From: Fischerella sp. PCC 9605
GTDB lineage: Bacteria > Cyanobacteriota > Cyanobacteriia > Cyanobacteriales > Nostocaceae
Length of the DNA: 64,000 nucleotides
Assembly: GCF_000517105.1 (NCBI RefSeq)
Contig: NZ_KI912149.1
Span: 1,451,946-1,515,945 of the forward strand
Reading direction: 5' to 3'
Shown piece by piece: positions 38,438 to 49,400 of the stretch; positions within the stretch are counted from its first letter, which is position 1; each line of letters starts with the position of its first letter. The translations under genes and the position numbers were made by a program. The notes below the pieces were generated by a model. It ran no database searches, was not told where the DNA came from, and saw only the letters and a list, made by a program, of their open reading frames with translations.

Positions 38438-38679
38438 TAAATCCTCCAGTTTTTTATATATAGGTTATGGATCAAGCGATGGTGACCAATAACAACTCAG
38501 CAGTTTGTAGAAGTACTGAATAAGTTTTCAAGAGTGGTGATATCAAACTGCTAGAGTTATAATTTTTGACTCACTTCATCAAGCACTGCCATCTAAATTA
38601 ATAAGTACAATTACTCTTTTTCATCTACCATAGGAAACACGCTGAAATCTGCCACAAGAAACATCAATTGAGTACACTA

Positions 38680-40170
38680 TTAAGTCTCAAGACCTATTGG
38701 TAAAGTGACAGTGACAGTAGTGCCTATACCGACAGTACTTTCAACTTGAATTTGACCGTGATGGTTTTCGACAATAGCTAGGGCGATCGCTAACCCCAAT
38801 CCCGAACCAGTAGTATTTTCTGTTGCTGTCTTGCTATTTGTATGGGTACGCGCCGGATCTACGCGGTAAAAGCGGTCAAACAAACGCGGTAGTGCTTCTG
38901 CAGGAATACCAATACCAGTATCACTAATTTTTACTTGCAACTGGGGACTAACATAACGCAGTCCCGAAACACGATTGTTTCCTTCTATCCGCGCCAACTC
39001 CACATTTACCCGTCCGGATGAGGTTGTGTAGCGCAAAGCATTGCCAATCAAATTTGTAAACAACCGCACCAATTGATCCCAATTGCCTATCAGCGTGAAC
39101 CAATTCTCTAAAATTTCGGGGTTAGTTTCGCTAGCAGGAGGATCAACTAAGTTAAAGCTGAGGGTGATGTCTTTTTCCACAGCTAACAGTTGTTGTTCTT
39201 CCACCACTTCCATCAGCAAAGCATCCACAGGACAAGGAGAAAAGCTTTCTTTGCTGATACCGCTATCTTGGCGTGCTAAAAACAGCAAATCATTGACTAA
39301 CTTACCCAAACGCTGTGTTAGCCTTTCTACTACCTTCAATTGTTGCCGATAGTGCTCAAGAGTAGCACCTTCTACCTCTGCTGACTCCAAATCAGCAAGT
39401 GCAACTTGCACATTAGTTTGAATCAAAGCAATGGGACTTCTGAGTTCGTGAGAAGCATCAGCAGTAAACTGCTTGAGACGTTGATATGACTGACGCACAG
39501 GTTCCATCGCTTTACCAGAAAGGAACCAACCACTCGCCCCCACAGAAAGCACCATCAACCCAGTACCCAGTGCTAAATCAAAAATTAACTGTCGACTCGG
39601 TTTTGTTACCTCAAACCAAGGATGACTCACACGCAGATATCCCAATACCTGCTTTCCTACTTCCACTCGTTCAGTTACCTGACGCAGTAACATTCCAGAA
39701 TCTTCAGCGTTGAATTCAGAGTGAAAAGTGAAAATATCTCCGCGTCCCCGCGTCTTTGTGTCCCCGTGTCTTCCTTTCTCACTTTCCCCATCTCTCTGTT
39801 TCACCACATGCACGGTCTCGCCAGTGCGGTTAACATGAATGGGAATATTTAGTGGTTCCGATAAAGTAGACCAAAGTAACTCTCCAGTGGGACTAAACCA
39901 CTCTAAGTCAATGTGGTCATCTTCTACAGTGTCCGCATTGTTGCGAAAACTAGCTTCAACATTAATACGCGATCGCCCAGTATCAGAGTTGACTGGTTCA
40001 ATAACCAGCGATCGCTCTACAACTTCCACTACATGATTTAAGGTATCGTCCACCCGCTCAACTAACGTGCTGCGGACATATAAATATACGCCAATAGCAA
40101 ATAGCAGTAGCAGCACCGCAGTTACGGCTGTGTACCAGAGTGCAAGACGGCGACGAGTAGTTTGAAACAT
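38680..40170 (-). CDS. Two-component sensor histidine kinase
   Basis: A 496-residue membrane kinase, start at the ATG at 40170 (MFQTTRRRLALWY). It has a membrane helix at ~15-38, a ~150-residue periplasmic sensor, a second helix (LALGTGLMVLSVGASGWFL), and a cytoplasmic kinase core: H-box ASHELRSPIALIQT, N-box LIGNALRYT, G1 DTGIGIP, F-box FDRFYRVD, G2 GSGLGLAIA. The architecture resembles RppB/NrsS-type cyanobacterial kinases, which usually sit beside an OmpR-type regulator; none is present here. A charged low-complexity block in the sensor (QRDGESEKGRHGDTKTRGRG) looks repeat-derived. Confidence 0.88.
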   Translation of the reverse strand: MFQTTRRRLALWYTAVTAVLLLLFAIGVYLYVRSTLVERVDDTLNHVVEVVERSLVIEPVNSDTGRSRINVEASFRNNADTVEDDHIDLEWFSPTGELLWSTLSEPLNIPIHVNRTGETVHVVKQRDGESEKGRHGDTKTRGRGDIFTFHSEFNAEDSGMLLRQVTERVEVGKQVLGYLRVSHPWFEVTKPSRQLIFDLALGTGLMVLSVGASGWFLSGKAMEPVRQSYQRLKQFTADASHELRSPIALIQTNVQVALADLESAEVEGATLEHYRQQLKVVERLTQRLGKLVNDLLFLARQDSGISKESFSPCPVDALLMEVVEEQQLLAVEKDITLSFNLVDPPASETNPEILENWFTLIGNWDQLVRLFTNLIGNALRYTTSSGRVNVELARIEGNNRVSGLRYVSPQLQVKISDTGIGIPAEALPRLFDRFYRVDPARTHTNSKTATENTTGSGLGLAIALAIVENHHGQIQVESTVGIGTTVTVTLPIGLET

Positions 40171-40991
40171 ATCGCAACTAGACAAGGTGAGTTAGGCAAT
40201 TCAGACTGGAACACAAACCAGCCTCACTAATCATTTTCCTCTTTGCTTGCTCACACCGTATATAAGGAAGGGATGTGATATCAATTCCCTAAATTCCTGC
40301 TATGAAACCTCCTGTGAGTATTTACCACAGATTGTTTTGTTTCGGTAAGGTAATGGATATTAACGAGATGGGAAAACATACCATTTTTATTTATACAAAA
40401 AAATTCCGATCGATAAAAATTAATTTTTTAATTACTGAATTTTGCATTTTTAAGTAATTTCACTGAAGCAGGCTTTTTGAAATAAAAGTTAAATTCTAGA
40501 TGCAGTTAATCTGAAAGGAAATTGTCTATAAAACACAATAATCAAAGAGAGATAAAACATCATCTTTGTGCATAATTTTCAAAAATGTAACGAAAATATA
40601 ATTGTAAAAAACATCAGAGCAACTTCATAGATAGATGGCACAAATTGTAATTTTACTCCTTTACAAGTAGTTAAGCACTCACATACCAGCAACCGAATAT
40701 ATCTGAAACAACTCCTAACAATCTAAAAAATATCTCTCTAATTCAGAGATATTAGAACTTAGAAAATCTGGCATCTATCCATTCACACACAACCATTTAC
40801 ATTCAGCAATTAGAAATTCTGCTTCTAATCTGGTTGCATCTCCACAAAACCACATATTGCTTTGAAAAAAGTAATAATCATCTCTGGTTGACTGACGGAA
40901 ATAAATTTGTGCCGCATTGCCATAAATCATAAATTTGCAGCCAGTGTATTTGTTTAGATGTTGAATTTCTAAAAATATAAAGTAAATAATT
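40171..40991. other. AT-rich gap of about 820 bases
   Basis: No convincing gene. On the minus strand, 40775-40980 reads as a protein-like fragment (LEIQHLNKYTGCKFMIYGNA, QSTRDDYYFFQSNMWFCGDA, LEAEFLIAECKWLCVNG) without a start codon; it may be the tail of a decayed gene whose 5' end was replaced by the surface-protein gene. The rest is very AT-rich and likely contains promoters for the divergent kinase and surface protein genes. Confidence 0.45.
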
Positions 40992-43712
40992 ATGGGTTTA
41001 TACAACGGTACAACTAGCTTTCCCGATCCTGGTAGCAACACATCCACAGCACTAGACACTGCAACATACATTGGTGGCTCCCTCCTCAGCACACCAAGCT
41101 TATTTCAAGAAGATCTCAGCCGTATAACAGGTTCATCTGATATATCTGATTATTACAGATTCACTCTCAGCAGCTCCAGTATAGTTACCTTGGAACTGGA
41201 TGGATTAGCGGATAATGCTAATTTATTCCTGCGAAATAGTGCTGGTAGTTCCCTTGCTGCTTCTAGCAATACTGGAACTAGCTCAGAGAGTATACGTTAT
41301 AGCATTTCCAATCCACCAAGTAACCCATTTTACGCACACGTTTTTCTCCCCACCGGTTCAGCCTCCACCCCATATAATCTTCGTCTCTCCGCAGAAGCTA
41401 TTCAGGAAAGCGGTCTAGCAGATAACGCAATCGCAAACGCCAGAAACTTTGGTACATTCAGCACTACTAGCAGCATCACTCCCATAACTGATTATGTGAG
41501 TGGTACAGGTCAAGTTGTAGATCAAAACGATTACTACAGTTTCACAGTAACTAACAGTGGAACAGTTGGCATCAGTTTGAGTAGTCTGAATGGTACTGAT
41601 ACTCTCTATGCTGATCTTCAACTCATAAATAGTTCCAATTCAGTTATCCAAACCAGTGCTAATGTTGGAACAACATCAGAATCAATTAATCTTAGTCTTG
41701 CCCCTGGTACATACTATATCCGGGCTTACTCTTTATCCGCACCCGGTAACTATCAGTTAGAGTTTAACTTTACCGCAGACCCACCAGACCAAGGGGGAAA
41801 CACTGTAGGAACTGCTACTCCTATTAACCTACCCACTACTATCTCAGATCAAGTCAGTTTAGGAGACACTAGCGACTATTACCAGTTCACCTTAGCTTCA
41901 GCATCTCTAGTAGATGTCCAATTCACGTCCCTCACAGCAGATGCGAACTTATATCTTCAAAACCAAAGTGGTGGTAACATTCTCAGTTCAACCCAGCCAG
42001 GAACAGCCTTAGATGCAATTCGGATAAGCTTGAATGCTGGTACTTACAAAATCTTAGTTAATCGGGGTTCGGCAACAACATCTGAATATACCTTGAGTGC
42101 ATCTGCTCAAGCAATAGGACTAGATCAAGCTCCCAACAATACAACAACAGCTCAGAATCTAGGTAGCTTAATCGGTTTCATCTCCCGTAGTGACTTTGTA
42201 GGCAATATAGACACTAATGATTACTATAAATTCACTCTAAATACTACTGCTGAACTAAGTCTTGGTCTGAATATTTTGAGTAACTATTCAGATGTGCAGC
42301 TTGTCAATGCAGATGTGCAACTTCTTAACAGTAGCGGTACACAAATAGCCATATCTAACCAAACTGGAAATACTGATGAAAGTATTAACACAATCCTTGA
42401 TGCTGGCACATACTACGTTCGTGTCTACACCTCTGGGTTAGCTAATACCTTCTATGATTTGAATATCACAGCACAGCCACAAGCTAGATTAATACGAGAC
42501 ATTAATTCTACTGGCAGTTCTAACCCTGCAAATCTCACTGCATTAGGTAATACACTGTACTTTACAGCTGATGATGGCGTAAATGGCATGCAATTATGGC
42601 GCAGTGACGGTAACACAGCCACTCGTCTGAGTAATACCAGTAACTTTAACCCCAGTAAATTAATAGTTTTCAACAACAGATTATACTTTATCGCCAGCGA
42701 CAGCACTTTTGGTAGAGAACTTTGGGAGTTTAACGGCACTTCAGTAAATAGGATTAGTGATATTAATCTTGGTACTGGCAATTCTGACCCAGATAACTTG
42801 ACTGTAGTCGGGAACCAACTCTTCTTTACAGCCACCGATAGTAGTAACATCAAAAAATTGTGGGTTTATGATGGCACAACCGTTAATTTAGTAGACATTA
42901 ACCCAGGTTTTGCTACTACTGGTACACCCACTTTTACCACTGCTTTTAATAACCGACTCTTCTTCACAGCCCAAAATAACAGTCAACTGTGGTCAACTGA
43001 CGCTACTATAGCTAGTACACAGGTTATCAGTGCTGGGGAAGCTACTAACTCAACTCCACGTAGCTTGACAGTGGTTGGTAATACTCTGTATTTCACAGCC
43101 AACAATGGTACAAGCGGCCAGGAAATATGGCAGTATCAAAGCGGCTCTACAGCTAACTTGCTGAAGGATATTACCCCAGGAAATAATTCTTACGCTCCAG
43201 ATAGACTAACAGCCGTTGGTAATACCTTGTACTTCGTCACAGATAGCGACAACGACTTTAACTTGGAACTGTGGAAGAGTGACGGTACTGCTGCTGGAAC
43301 TGTGGGAATTGGAACTGACGGACAAGCACCCAACCTTGGTTTCGGGCCTATCTACTTAACTGCTGTAGGAAACACGCTCTATTTTGTAGCAAACGATCCA
43401 GTTCAAGGTTTAGAGCTATGGAAAACAGATGGTACAGATGTCGGCACAGTGGTAGTTAAGGACATCTCATCTGGTAACGCTGACAGTCTTCCTACCGGCC
43501 TTGTCAACTTCAAGGGTACCCTCACCTTTGCCGCTTCAGATGGTACTAGCAGGGAGGTGTGGTTCAGTGACGGCACAGAGCCAAATACACGTAAGGTTAG
43601 CAACCTTTATCCTGGAGAAAATGCTAACCCGGATTGGCTCACTGTTGTTGGTACTAAACTGTTCTTCACCGCCACAGACGGGGCTAATGGCACAGAATTG
43701 TACGTAATTTAA
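40992..43712 (+). CDS. Large surface protein with PPC domains and ELWxxDGT repeats
   Basis: A 906-residue protein. Residues ~1-500 hold four pre-peptidase C-terminal (PPC) beta-sandwich domains, each with DYYRFTL-like, DYYSFTV-like or DYYKFTL-like starts and GTYYIRAY/GTYYVRVY ends. Residues ~505-906 hold about eight ELWxxDGT-type repeats (ELWEFNGTSV, ELWKSDGTAAGTV, ELWKTDGTDVGTV) alternating with TAVGNTLYFVANDG segments, a beta-propeller-like pattern. No signal peptide is visible at the N-terminus, a common trait of cyanobacterial type I or T9-like exported proteins. Likely extracellular adhesin or matrix protein. It sits just upstream of the pilus cluster in the same direction. Confidence 0.8.
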   Translation: MGLYNGTTSFPDPGSNTSTALDTATYIGGSLLSTPSLFQEDLSRITGSSDISDYYRFTLSSSSIVTLELDGLADNANLFLRNSAGSSLAASSNTGTSSESIRYSISNPPSNPFYAHVFLPTGSASTPYNLRLSAEAIQESGLADNAIANARNFGTFSTTSSITPITDYVSGTGQVVDQNDYYSFTVTNSGTVGISLSSLNGTDTLYADLQLINSSNSVIQTSANVGTTSESINLSLAPGTYYIRAYSLSAPGNYQLEFNFTADPPDQGGNTVGTATPINLPTTISDQVSLGDTSDYYQFTLASASLVDVQFTSLTADANLYLQNQSGGNILSSTQPGTALDAIRISLNAGTYKILVNRGSATTSEYTLSASAQAIGLDQAPNNTTTAQNLGSLIGFISRSDFVGNIDTNDYYKFTLNTTAELSLGLNILSNYSDVQLVNADVQLLNSSGTQIAISNQTGNTDESINTILDAGTYYVRVYTSGLANTFYDLNITAQPQARLIRDINSTGSSNPANLTALGNTLYFTADDGVNGMQLWRSDGNTATRLSNTSNFNPSKLIVFNNRLYFIASDSTFGRELWEFNGTSVNRISDINLGTGNSDPDNLTVVGNQLFFTATDSSNIKKLWVYDGTTVNLVDINPGFATTGTPTFTTAFNNRLFFTAQNNSQLWSTDATIASTQVISAGEATNSTPRSLTVVGNTLYFTANNGTSGQEIWQYQSGSTANLLKDITPGNNSYAPDRLTAVGNTLYFVTDSDNDFNLELWKSDGTAAGTVGIGTDGQAPNLGFGPIYLTAVGNTLYFVANDPVQGLELWKTDGTDVGTVVVKDISSGNADSLPTGLVNFKGTLTFAASDGTSREVWFSDGTEPNTRKVSNLYPGENANPDWLTVVGTKLFFTATDGANGTELYVI

Positions 43713-43902
43713 AAGGAGGCGATGGTTAAAAAACAAAATCTATCTTAAAAAACCTAATTTAACTGGTTGCAGTTTCTCAAAAACCTCAGTTAATTGCAGA
43801 CAAACCAAAACAACAAATTGTTTGTTGCATTGATTTAACGAGATTTACTAACAGTCAACACAATTTGACACAAACACAAACAATAGGGAGATGTGTTCCA
43901 TT

Positions 43903-44505
43903 ATGAAGAACAAATTTTTAGCTCTAGCTGCTTTCGGTGCTGCTCTGGGTAGCACAATTGTTTCTGCTCCTGCTAACGCACAAATTAATCAAGGTAGTGG
44001 TCCAAGCAGTCCAATTACCGTTAATGTATCCGTTCCAGAAGTTCTCTATTTGAGAACAATTACGGACACTGATATAGAAATCACTGCTGCTGATTTGACT
44101 GCTGCCACATTAACCGCAGTACCAGGGACTACCCCCCCTGCTTACATTGGCAGCGATAAAAATGAAGAAGCTGATGGTACTGTTAACTCTACTTCTCCAT
44201 TTGCGGGAGGATTTGCAGATGGTTTACCTGTTCAAAAAACCATTACCAGCGCCTATGTTGTTTGGTCTAATTCTCCCTCAGGCAGCTACCAAGTACAAGT
44301 AACACCTCCTGCTGGTGGGTTGATTGGGCCTGGTGGTAAAACTATTAACGTTGCTGTTGTCGGTGCTAACCCAGCTACACGGCCTGCTGAAGGTCTAATT
44401 ACTGCCACTCCTGGAGATATTGGCTTGGAACTCTCACCATCAGATTCTAACCCCACTGCTGGAACCTACACAGGTGATGTGACAGTTGAAGCTTTTAGAC
44501 CGTAG
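43903..44505 (+). CDS. Putative chaperone-usher pilus subunit 1
   Basis: About 200 residues from the ATG at 43903 (an upstream in-frame ATG at 43891 abuts the AGGGAG site too closely). A signal peptide (KNKFLALAAFGAALGSTIVSAPANA) precedes a beta-rich subunit with an NVSVPEVLYLRT strand and the C-terminal GTYTGDVTVEAF strand, as in spore-coat-U/Csu type pilins. It is not homologous enough to name a family with certainty; the assignment rests on the chaperone and usher genes just downstream and on sharing the AGTY-x-GD-x-TV ending with the next gene. Confidence 0.65.
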   Translation: MKNKFLALAAFGAALGSTIVSAPANAQINQGSGPSSPITVNVSVPEVLYLRTITDTDIEITAADLTAATLTAVPGTTPPAYIGSDKNEEADGTVNSTSPFAGGFADGLPVQKTITSAYVVWSNSPSGSYQVQVTPPAGGLIGPGGKTINVAVVGANPATRPAEGLITATPGDIGLELSPSDSNPTAGTYTGDVTVEAFRP

Positions 44506-44831
44506 CCTGTTAACCTTCGTCTTGGTGGCATTGAGAGAAATAATCTGCCTCAAACCTGGCCAGTAAAAAGCAGACTTGTCTCCTCTTGCCCACATGATTC
44601 AGTTCTCTGGTTAGCTTTCTGAATCAATTCTTTAACCCCCTGAAAAATGGGGGCTACTTCCCATATTACACCTTTTAGTTAGGAATTTCAAATCCTCAAA
44701 AAGATTGAGCTTTTATGACTTTATCTCGATATATCTCGACAATTTATAAAGTTTTGGCGATAGTACATTGTCAAATTAATGAAGTTGGGAAATATCACTT
44801 TACATGACTTTGATGTAGGCAATTTAGCAAT
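44506..44831. other. Gap of about 325 bases between the two subunit genes
   Basis: AT-rich, with one repeat-like motif (TTTAACCCCCTGAAAAATGGGGGC near 44630-44652, written as CCCCCTGAAAAATGGGGG arms). No gene. The gap could carry an internal promoter or a structure that sets subunit 1 expression above the downstream genes. Confidence 0.45.
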
Positions 44832-45395
44832 ATGTCATGGCATAAAATCAAGATTTGCAAAGGCTATCTCTTTAGTTGTTTGGGCTTAAGTACAGCTATT
44901 TTGGTATGGTTACAGTCTCAGACACAAGCACAATTTATATCTAGTGTTGAACCTATAGAAATTTACCAATTAGCTACTCCCCAAATACTAACCATTCCTC
45001 CTATAAGACAATCAGAAATTACTTTTACCACCAAGAGCGAGTCAGTTAATAACCCAAGAGATTTATTAGCACCGCCTCTATTTAATACTTCTATTGTGCG
45101 GGAATTTCCTCGTATTTGGCAGATGCGGGTTCCCTTAGATCAGGTTGATTCTCTCTATGCTACCTATGATATTCGAGGTCAAAATGGTAACGATAATGCA
45201 ATGAGTAATGAGCAACATTCCGATGCAGCGGTTCCAGTTGTTATAGAACCTTTACCTATTATGGAAATTTCCCGTGACCCCAACAGTAATACAGCCGTAT
45301 TACAAGGAGGTTTCCGATTAAAAATGGATCTTTCTAGTAGTCAGTTTGCAGGTACATATTCTGGAGACTTAACGGTAATAGTAGATCGTCGTTGA
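44832..45395 (+). CDS. Putative chaperone-usher pilus subunit 2
   Basis: A 187-residue protein with a signal peptide (YLFSCLGLSTAILVWLQSQTQAQ). The mature part is beta-rich with a long N-terminal strand region (PQILTIPPIRQSEITFTTK) and ends AGTYSGDLTVIVDRR, matching the ending of subunit 1. It lies 49 bases before the chaperone gene in the same direction. It could be a minor or tip subunit; no other family is recognised. Confidence 0.6.
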   Translation: MSWHKIKICKGYLFSCLGLSTAILVWLQSQTQAQFISSVEPIEIYQLATPQILTIPPIRQSEITFTTKSESVNNPRDLLAPPLFNTSIVREFPRIWQMRVPLDQVDSLYATYDIRGQNGNDNAMSNEQHSDAAVPVVIEPLPIMEISRDPNSNTAVLQGGFRLKMDLSSSQFAGTYSGDLTVIVDRR

Positions 45396-45443
45396 CCTTC
45401 TCTACCTTTGAGACAAAAACATAGTGAGTTGTAGTGTGTTAAT

Positions 45444-46400
45444 GTGAAAAATTTAATTCAGATGTTACAAAAACCTAGAAATATTGCCCTTGGTTTAATT
45501 GGAGCATTAGTTCTAGGTGCACCTCCAGCTAATGCCATTAATATTGCTGTATCTCCATCCAGATTCATCCTAGAGATTAGTAGCAAAAAAACACGCTCTC
45601 AAGCTGTTCGTGTTGTCAATGTTGATTCTCAGCCAGTTGAACTGAAGGTCTATGTAAAATCATGGGTGCTGAATGAACAAAATAAATTAGAATTAGTTCC
45701 GTCTCGTGAGCAGTCTTTAGACCAATGGATTGTTTACACCCCTTCTCGATTTACAATTCCCCCTGGTGGTTCACAAACTATCCGCTTTGCCATTCGTCCT
45801 CGCGTCCAGCCACAACAAGGTGAACACCGAGCGGTTTTGTATATCGAAGAAGTTCCTACTAATAATGCACAATCCAAAGGAGTGCAGGTAACTGGACGGC
45901 TAGGCGTTGCTATCTATGGCTATGTAGGAGACATTAAGCGAGTTGGGTTATTGAATGCTATTAACGTAGATACTAAATCCGATGCTGTGCGAGCATCCTT
46001 TGATATTTCTAGTCAAGGAAATGGCTTTGTCCGTCTGAATGGACAATATGCTGTCTGGCCTGCTGCTCAATATCCAGGTGCTGAGGCTACAAAACCTATA
46101 GCTGATTTAGATAAACCAACTCCTAAACTTCCGAAAGAGGTAGTAACAGCTGGCTTCTTACCTGACACACCAGTTTTACCTGACACCCGTCGTCGGATTT
46201 TATTACCAATTATCAAAAAATTACCCCCTGGTAATTATGTATTAGACATCAATGGGGAACTGAATGGTGTGGCGATTCAAAAAGGCATACCTTTTACAGT
46301 TCCCGTGAATAGTCCAGTGGCTAATAATAGGAGCTCTCGAATTCAGCCCGCTTCACAAAAGCTAAGAGACTCTCTTAAAAATTCTCAAAAACGTAAATAG
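45444..46400 (+). CDS. Periplasmic pilus chaperone (PapD-like)
   Basis: A 318-residue protein starting with GTG at 45444. Signal peptide ends PPANA. The N-terminal immunoglobulin-like domain has the PapD pattern: INIAVSPSRFILEISSKKT, RVVNVDSQPVELKVYV, then the edge strand RFTIPPGGSQTIRFAIRPR with conserved Pro-Pro-Gly and EHRAVLYIEEVP. The second domain is more divergent and longer than usual, with a Lys-rich tail (RDSLKNSQKRK). It should hold subunits in the periplasm and deliver them to the usher encoded next. Confidence 0.85.
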   Translation: MKNLIQMLQKPRNIALGLIGALVLGAPPANAINIAVSPSRFILEISSKKTRSQAVRVVNVDSQPVELKVYVKSWVLNEQNKLELVPSREQSLDQWIVYTPSRFTIPPGGSQTIRFAIRPRVQPQQGEHRAVLYIEEVPTNNAQSKGVQVTGRLGVAIYGYVGDIKRVGLLNAINVDTKSDAVRASFDISSQGNGFVRLNGQYAVWPAAQYPGAEATKPIADLDKPTPKLPKEVVTAGFLPDTPVLPDTRRRILLPIIKKLPPGNYVLDINGELNGVAIQKGIPFTVPVNSPVANNRSSRIQPASQKLRDSLKNSQKRK

Positions 46401-46483
46401 CTGCTGCTAATTCAAAAGTAGGTTTTTATTCTTCCCAAAAATGATTCTTTAGCCGGGAAGCTTTTTAGGCTACCCATACGAAT

Positions 46484-49400
46484 TTGTGTGCTTTACTTAT
46501 GTTCTACCAACCTTCTACACTTCCTCCACCAGTTACGATTGTACAGTCTGAGAATACCTCTTGCATAACGCCAGTGGATGCTAGCGTTAGTGAGAAGAAT
46601 CAGGTAATTGCAGGCACAATAGCAGCTCCTAGCACACCAGAAACCTTACCACCTGAATTTTCCACGGATGGTTCACAGCACTCCTGTACTCAAGCACAAC
46701 TGGGTGAAAAGGTCGAGAATCAAAGTATCACAGCCAATAACACCACAAATCCAAATAATGATACTGGAAATGCTATAGACCCTGGCAATAAACAACTTAG
46801 TAAAAAGGTTGTGGCTCAAAGCACTACAGCATCAGTAACTTCTCTAGAAAACACTCACGCAGATGCCAATCATACTGCTGCTAACACTGATACAAGAAAT
46901 ACAATAGCTGCCGAGCAGCAACAACCTAGTAGTAATAATTTAGTTGCCCAAGAGTCTAAAGCGTCAACACAAAAAAATAATCCAGCACCAAATATTCCTG
47001 CTGACAATATTTTAGCTACTGCCAAAAGTTTATTAGTTGGAGTATTTATCAATGAACGGGAAGTTGGGAGTTTAGAGGTTATACCCGAGGGAAATACTTT
47101 ATTAATTCCACTTGATGATTTTGCCCAAATAGCCGACTTAGAAGTTGAAAAGACCGAAGATAAAATTCAACTGAAGACACCTTTAGGTGTAGTAACTCTG
47201 ACAGAAGCAGACTTCAAAAAAATTGAAGGTATCACATACATTAGTGATACCTTCTTAAAAGAAAATTTACTCACAAATATAGAGCTAAAAACTTCTGATT
47301 TGGCTCTAAATGTTGATTTACCTTGGCGTAGAAGTGGTGGACAATCTGGTCAAGCGATTGACCTGCAACCAGAAGTTAGACCTCCTAGCAGTGGCTTATC
47401 AAATTTACGGCAAGAGTTAAATTATCATGATAACTCTGGTAGAACAAATTGGCGTACTTCTACTCTTTTGGGTGGACGTTTAGCAGGTGGTGCGTGGCGT
47501 TTACGTCTAGATAATAATTTTGTTAACAATCCTCAGTTATCTGAATATTTTTACTTTAAACGCTCAGGTCAGTTTCTCTATCAGATTGGTAAGCAGCAAC
47601 TCGCCCTGAATCCTGTGTTGTCAGGATTGAATTTGACAGGGTTGCAATTTGGTTACACGAATCTCTCCGCAGATCGGTTTAATACAAGTTACAGTGCATC
47701 TGAGCTTTTACCCCGACGTTCTCAGCCGACACAAACATTTCGTGGCGTTGTTCCTCCAGCTAGTTTTGTGCAATTAAGAGTTGGCGGTGTTGTACTTGCT
47801 CAACAACAGGTAGGACTGGGTGGAGAGTATGATTTCCAAGATGTACGTTTACCGATTGGTCAAACTAGTGACATTGAACTTTTGGTATATGAACGCAATA
47901 ACCTGAGTGTACCAATAGAAATTCGTTCTCTAAGCCTCAATTCTTCAGATTTGTTGTTACCAGCAAGTGGTAATCTCCAGTTGGCGGGTTTAGGTGTAAC
48001 TGGTAACTGGCTACAAAATAGTTTATTTGATGATTTTAATTCTACTCAGGCAGGTAAGTTTGCAGGTTTCTATCAGATACGTCAAGGTGTTTCTAATGAT
48101 TTAACTTTGGAAGCCGGTGTACAGGTACTTCCAGAGACTACCCAAGCCCAAGTTGGTTTTGCTTGGCGTTTAGCCAGTCCGTTGATTTTATCAGCTAATG
48201 TGGGGACTTCAGCTGGTGAATTGGCTTATAAAGCAGATTTAGATTTTCAGTTAAGTAACTGGCGCATTCTAGGTACTTCTGAGTTGTATCCCAAGGGATA
48301 TTTAGCGAGTTTTAACACCGATAATGGACGCGATCGCCAAAATCATAGCTTAGATGCTAGCTATAAGTTTAGTGATGATTTTACGCTGGGATTGATCGCT
48401 CGCAGTTACCAATCTCTGAATATAGACTCTAGCTATATTTTGCCTACTTTTTTCCTCCGCCCGGCTCGTAACTTATCTTTTAGAGGCTCGCCTAACTATA
48501 GCGGAGACTATGTATTTGGTGCTACATATCAACCTACAAGAAATTCTAGACTATTGTTTAACGCCTATGGTGATATATATACATCAGATTTTAGTTATGA
48601 TCTGAACCGCCAGTATCGCTTATCTTTTGGCACTGAATCTGGTGGCGATTTAGCTACTCGTTATACTTTAACACTTGGTCGCAACGCACAAACTTTATCG
48701 GGCTTAAGCTGGCGGTTAGGTCTGGGATATAGAGAGGGAGAAATAGGCCCCTTTGTAGGCGCTAGTATGCGGATACTGCCAGGTTTATTCGCATCGATTG
48801 ATTATCAAGGCATACCCTCTAGATATAGAAACATTGTTGGTAGTATTGGCGACGATCGCTTGACTATATCACTAATATCAGATTTATCGTTTGCTGGTGG
48901 CAGCCTAGCACCAGCTGAGTATAGCTCAATAAGTAAAGACAGAGGTGCGATCGCTGGGCGAATAATTGTCGAAGGTGGCAGAAAGAATACAGACCTGAGT
49001 GGAGGTATCATCCAAGTATACAATAACCGTGGTCGCAATGTTGGTGCAGCCAAAATTGACTCTCAAGGTAATTTCTTTGTTGGTAATTTGCGAGAAGGTG
49101 TTTATGTGGTGCAACTTGATCCAGACGAGTTACCGATTGAGATCGCACTAAGAAAAACTTCTATAGTTGCTGAGGTAGCCAGTTCTGCTGTTACTAAGTT
49201 GGATTTCCCCGTAGGATTAGAATATGGTTTGGCAGGCAGAATTACTGATGTGTCAGGCCAGCCAATGGCACAAGTACAAGTGGAACTCGTCGGTGCTGAT
49301 GGCAAACCTATTACATCTGCGGTAACAGACGAATCTGGTCTTTATCGTCTCGATGGAGTTCCTGTTGGTAAGTATACATTGCAGATTCCCTCCCAAGATG

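Noticed and set aside
40775-41092. 105-codon minus-strand gene overlapping the surface protein start
   Set aside because: The first third is antisense to the surface-protein gene and there is no start codon in the remaining part; kept only as a possible remnant.
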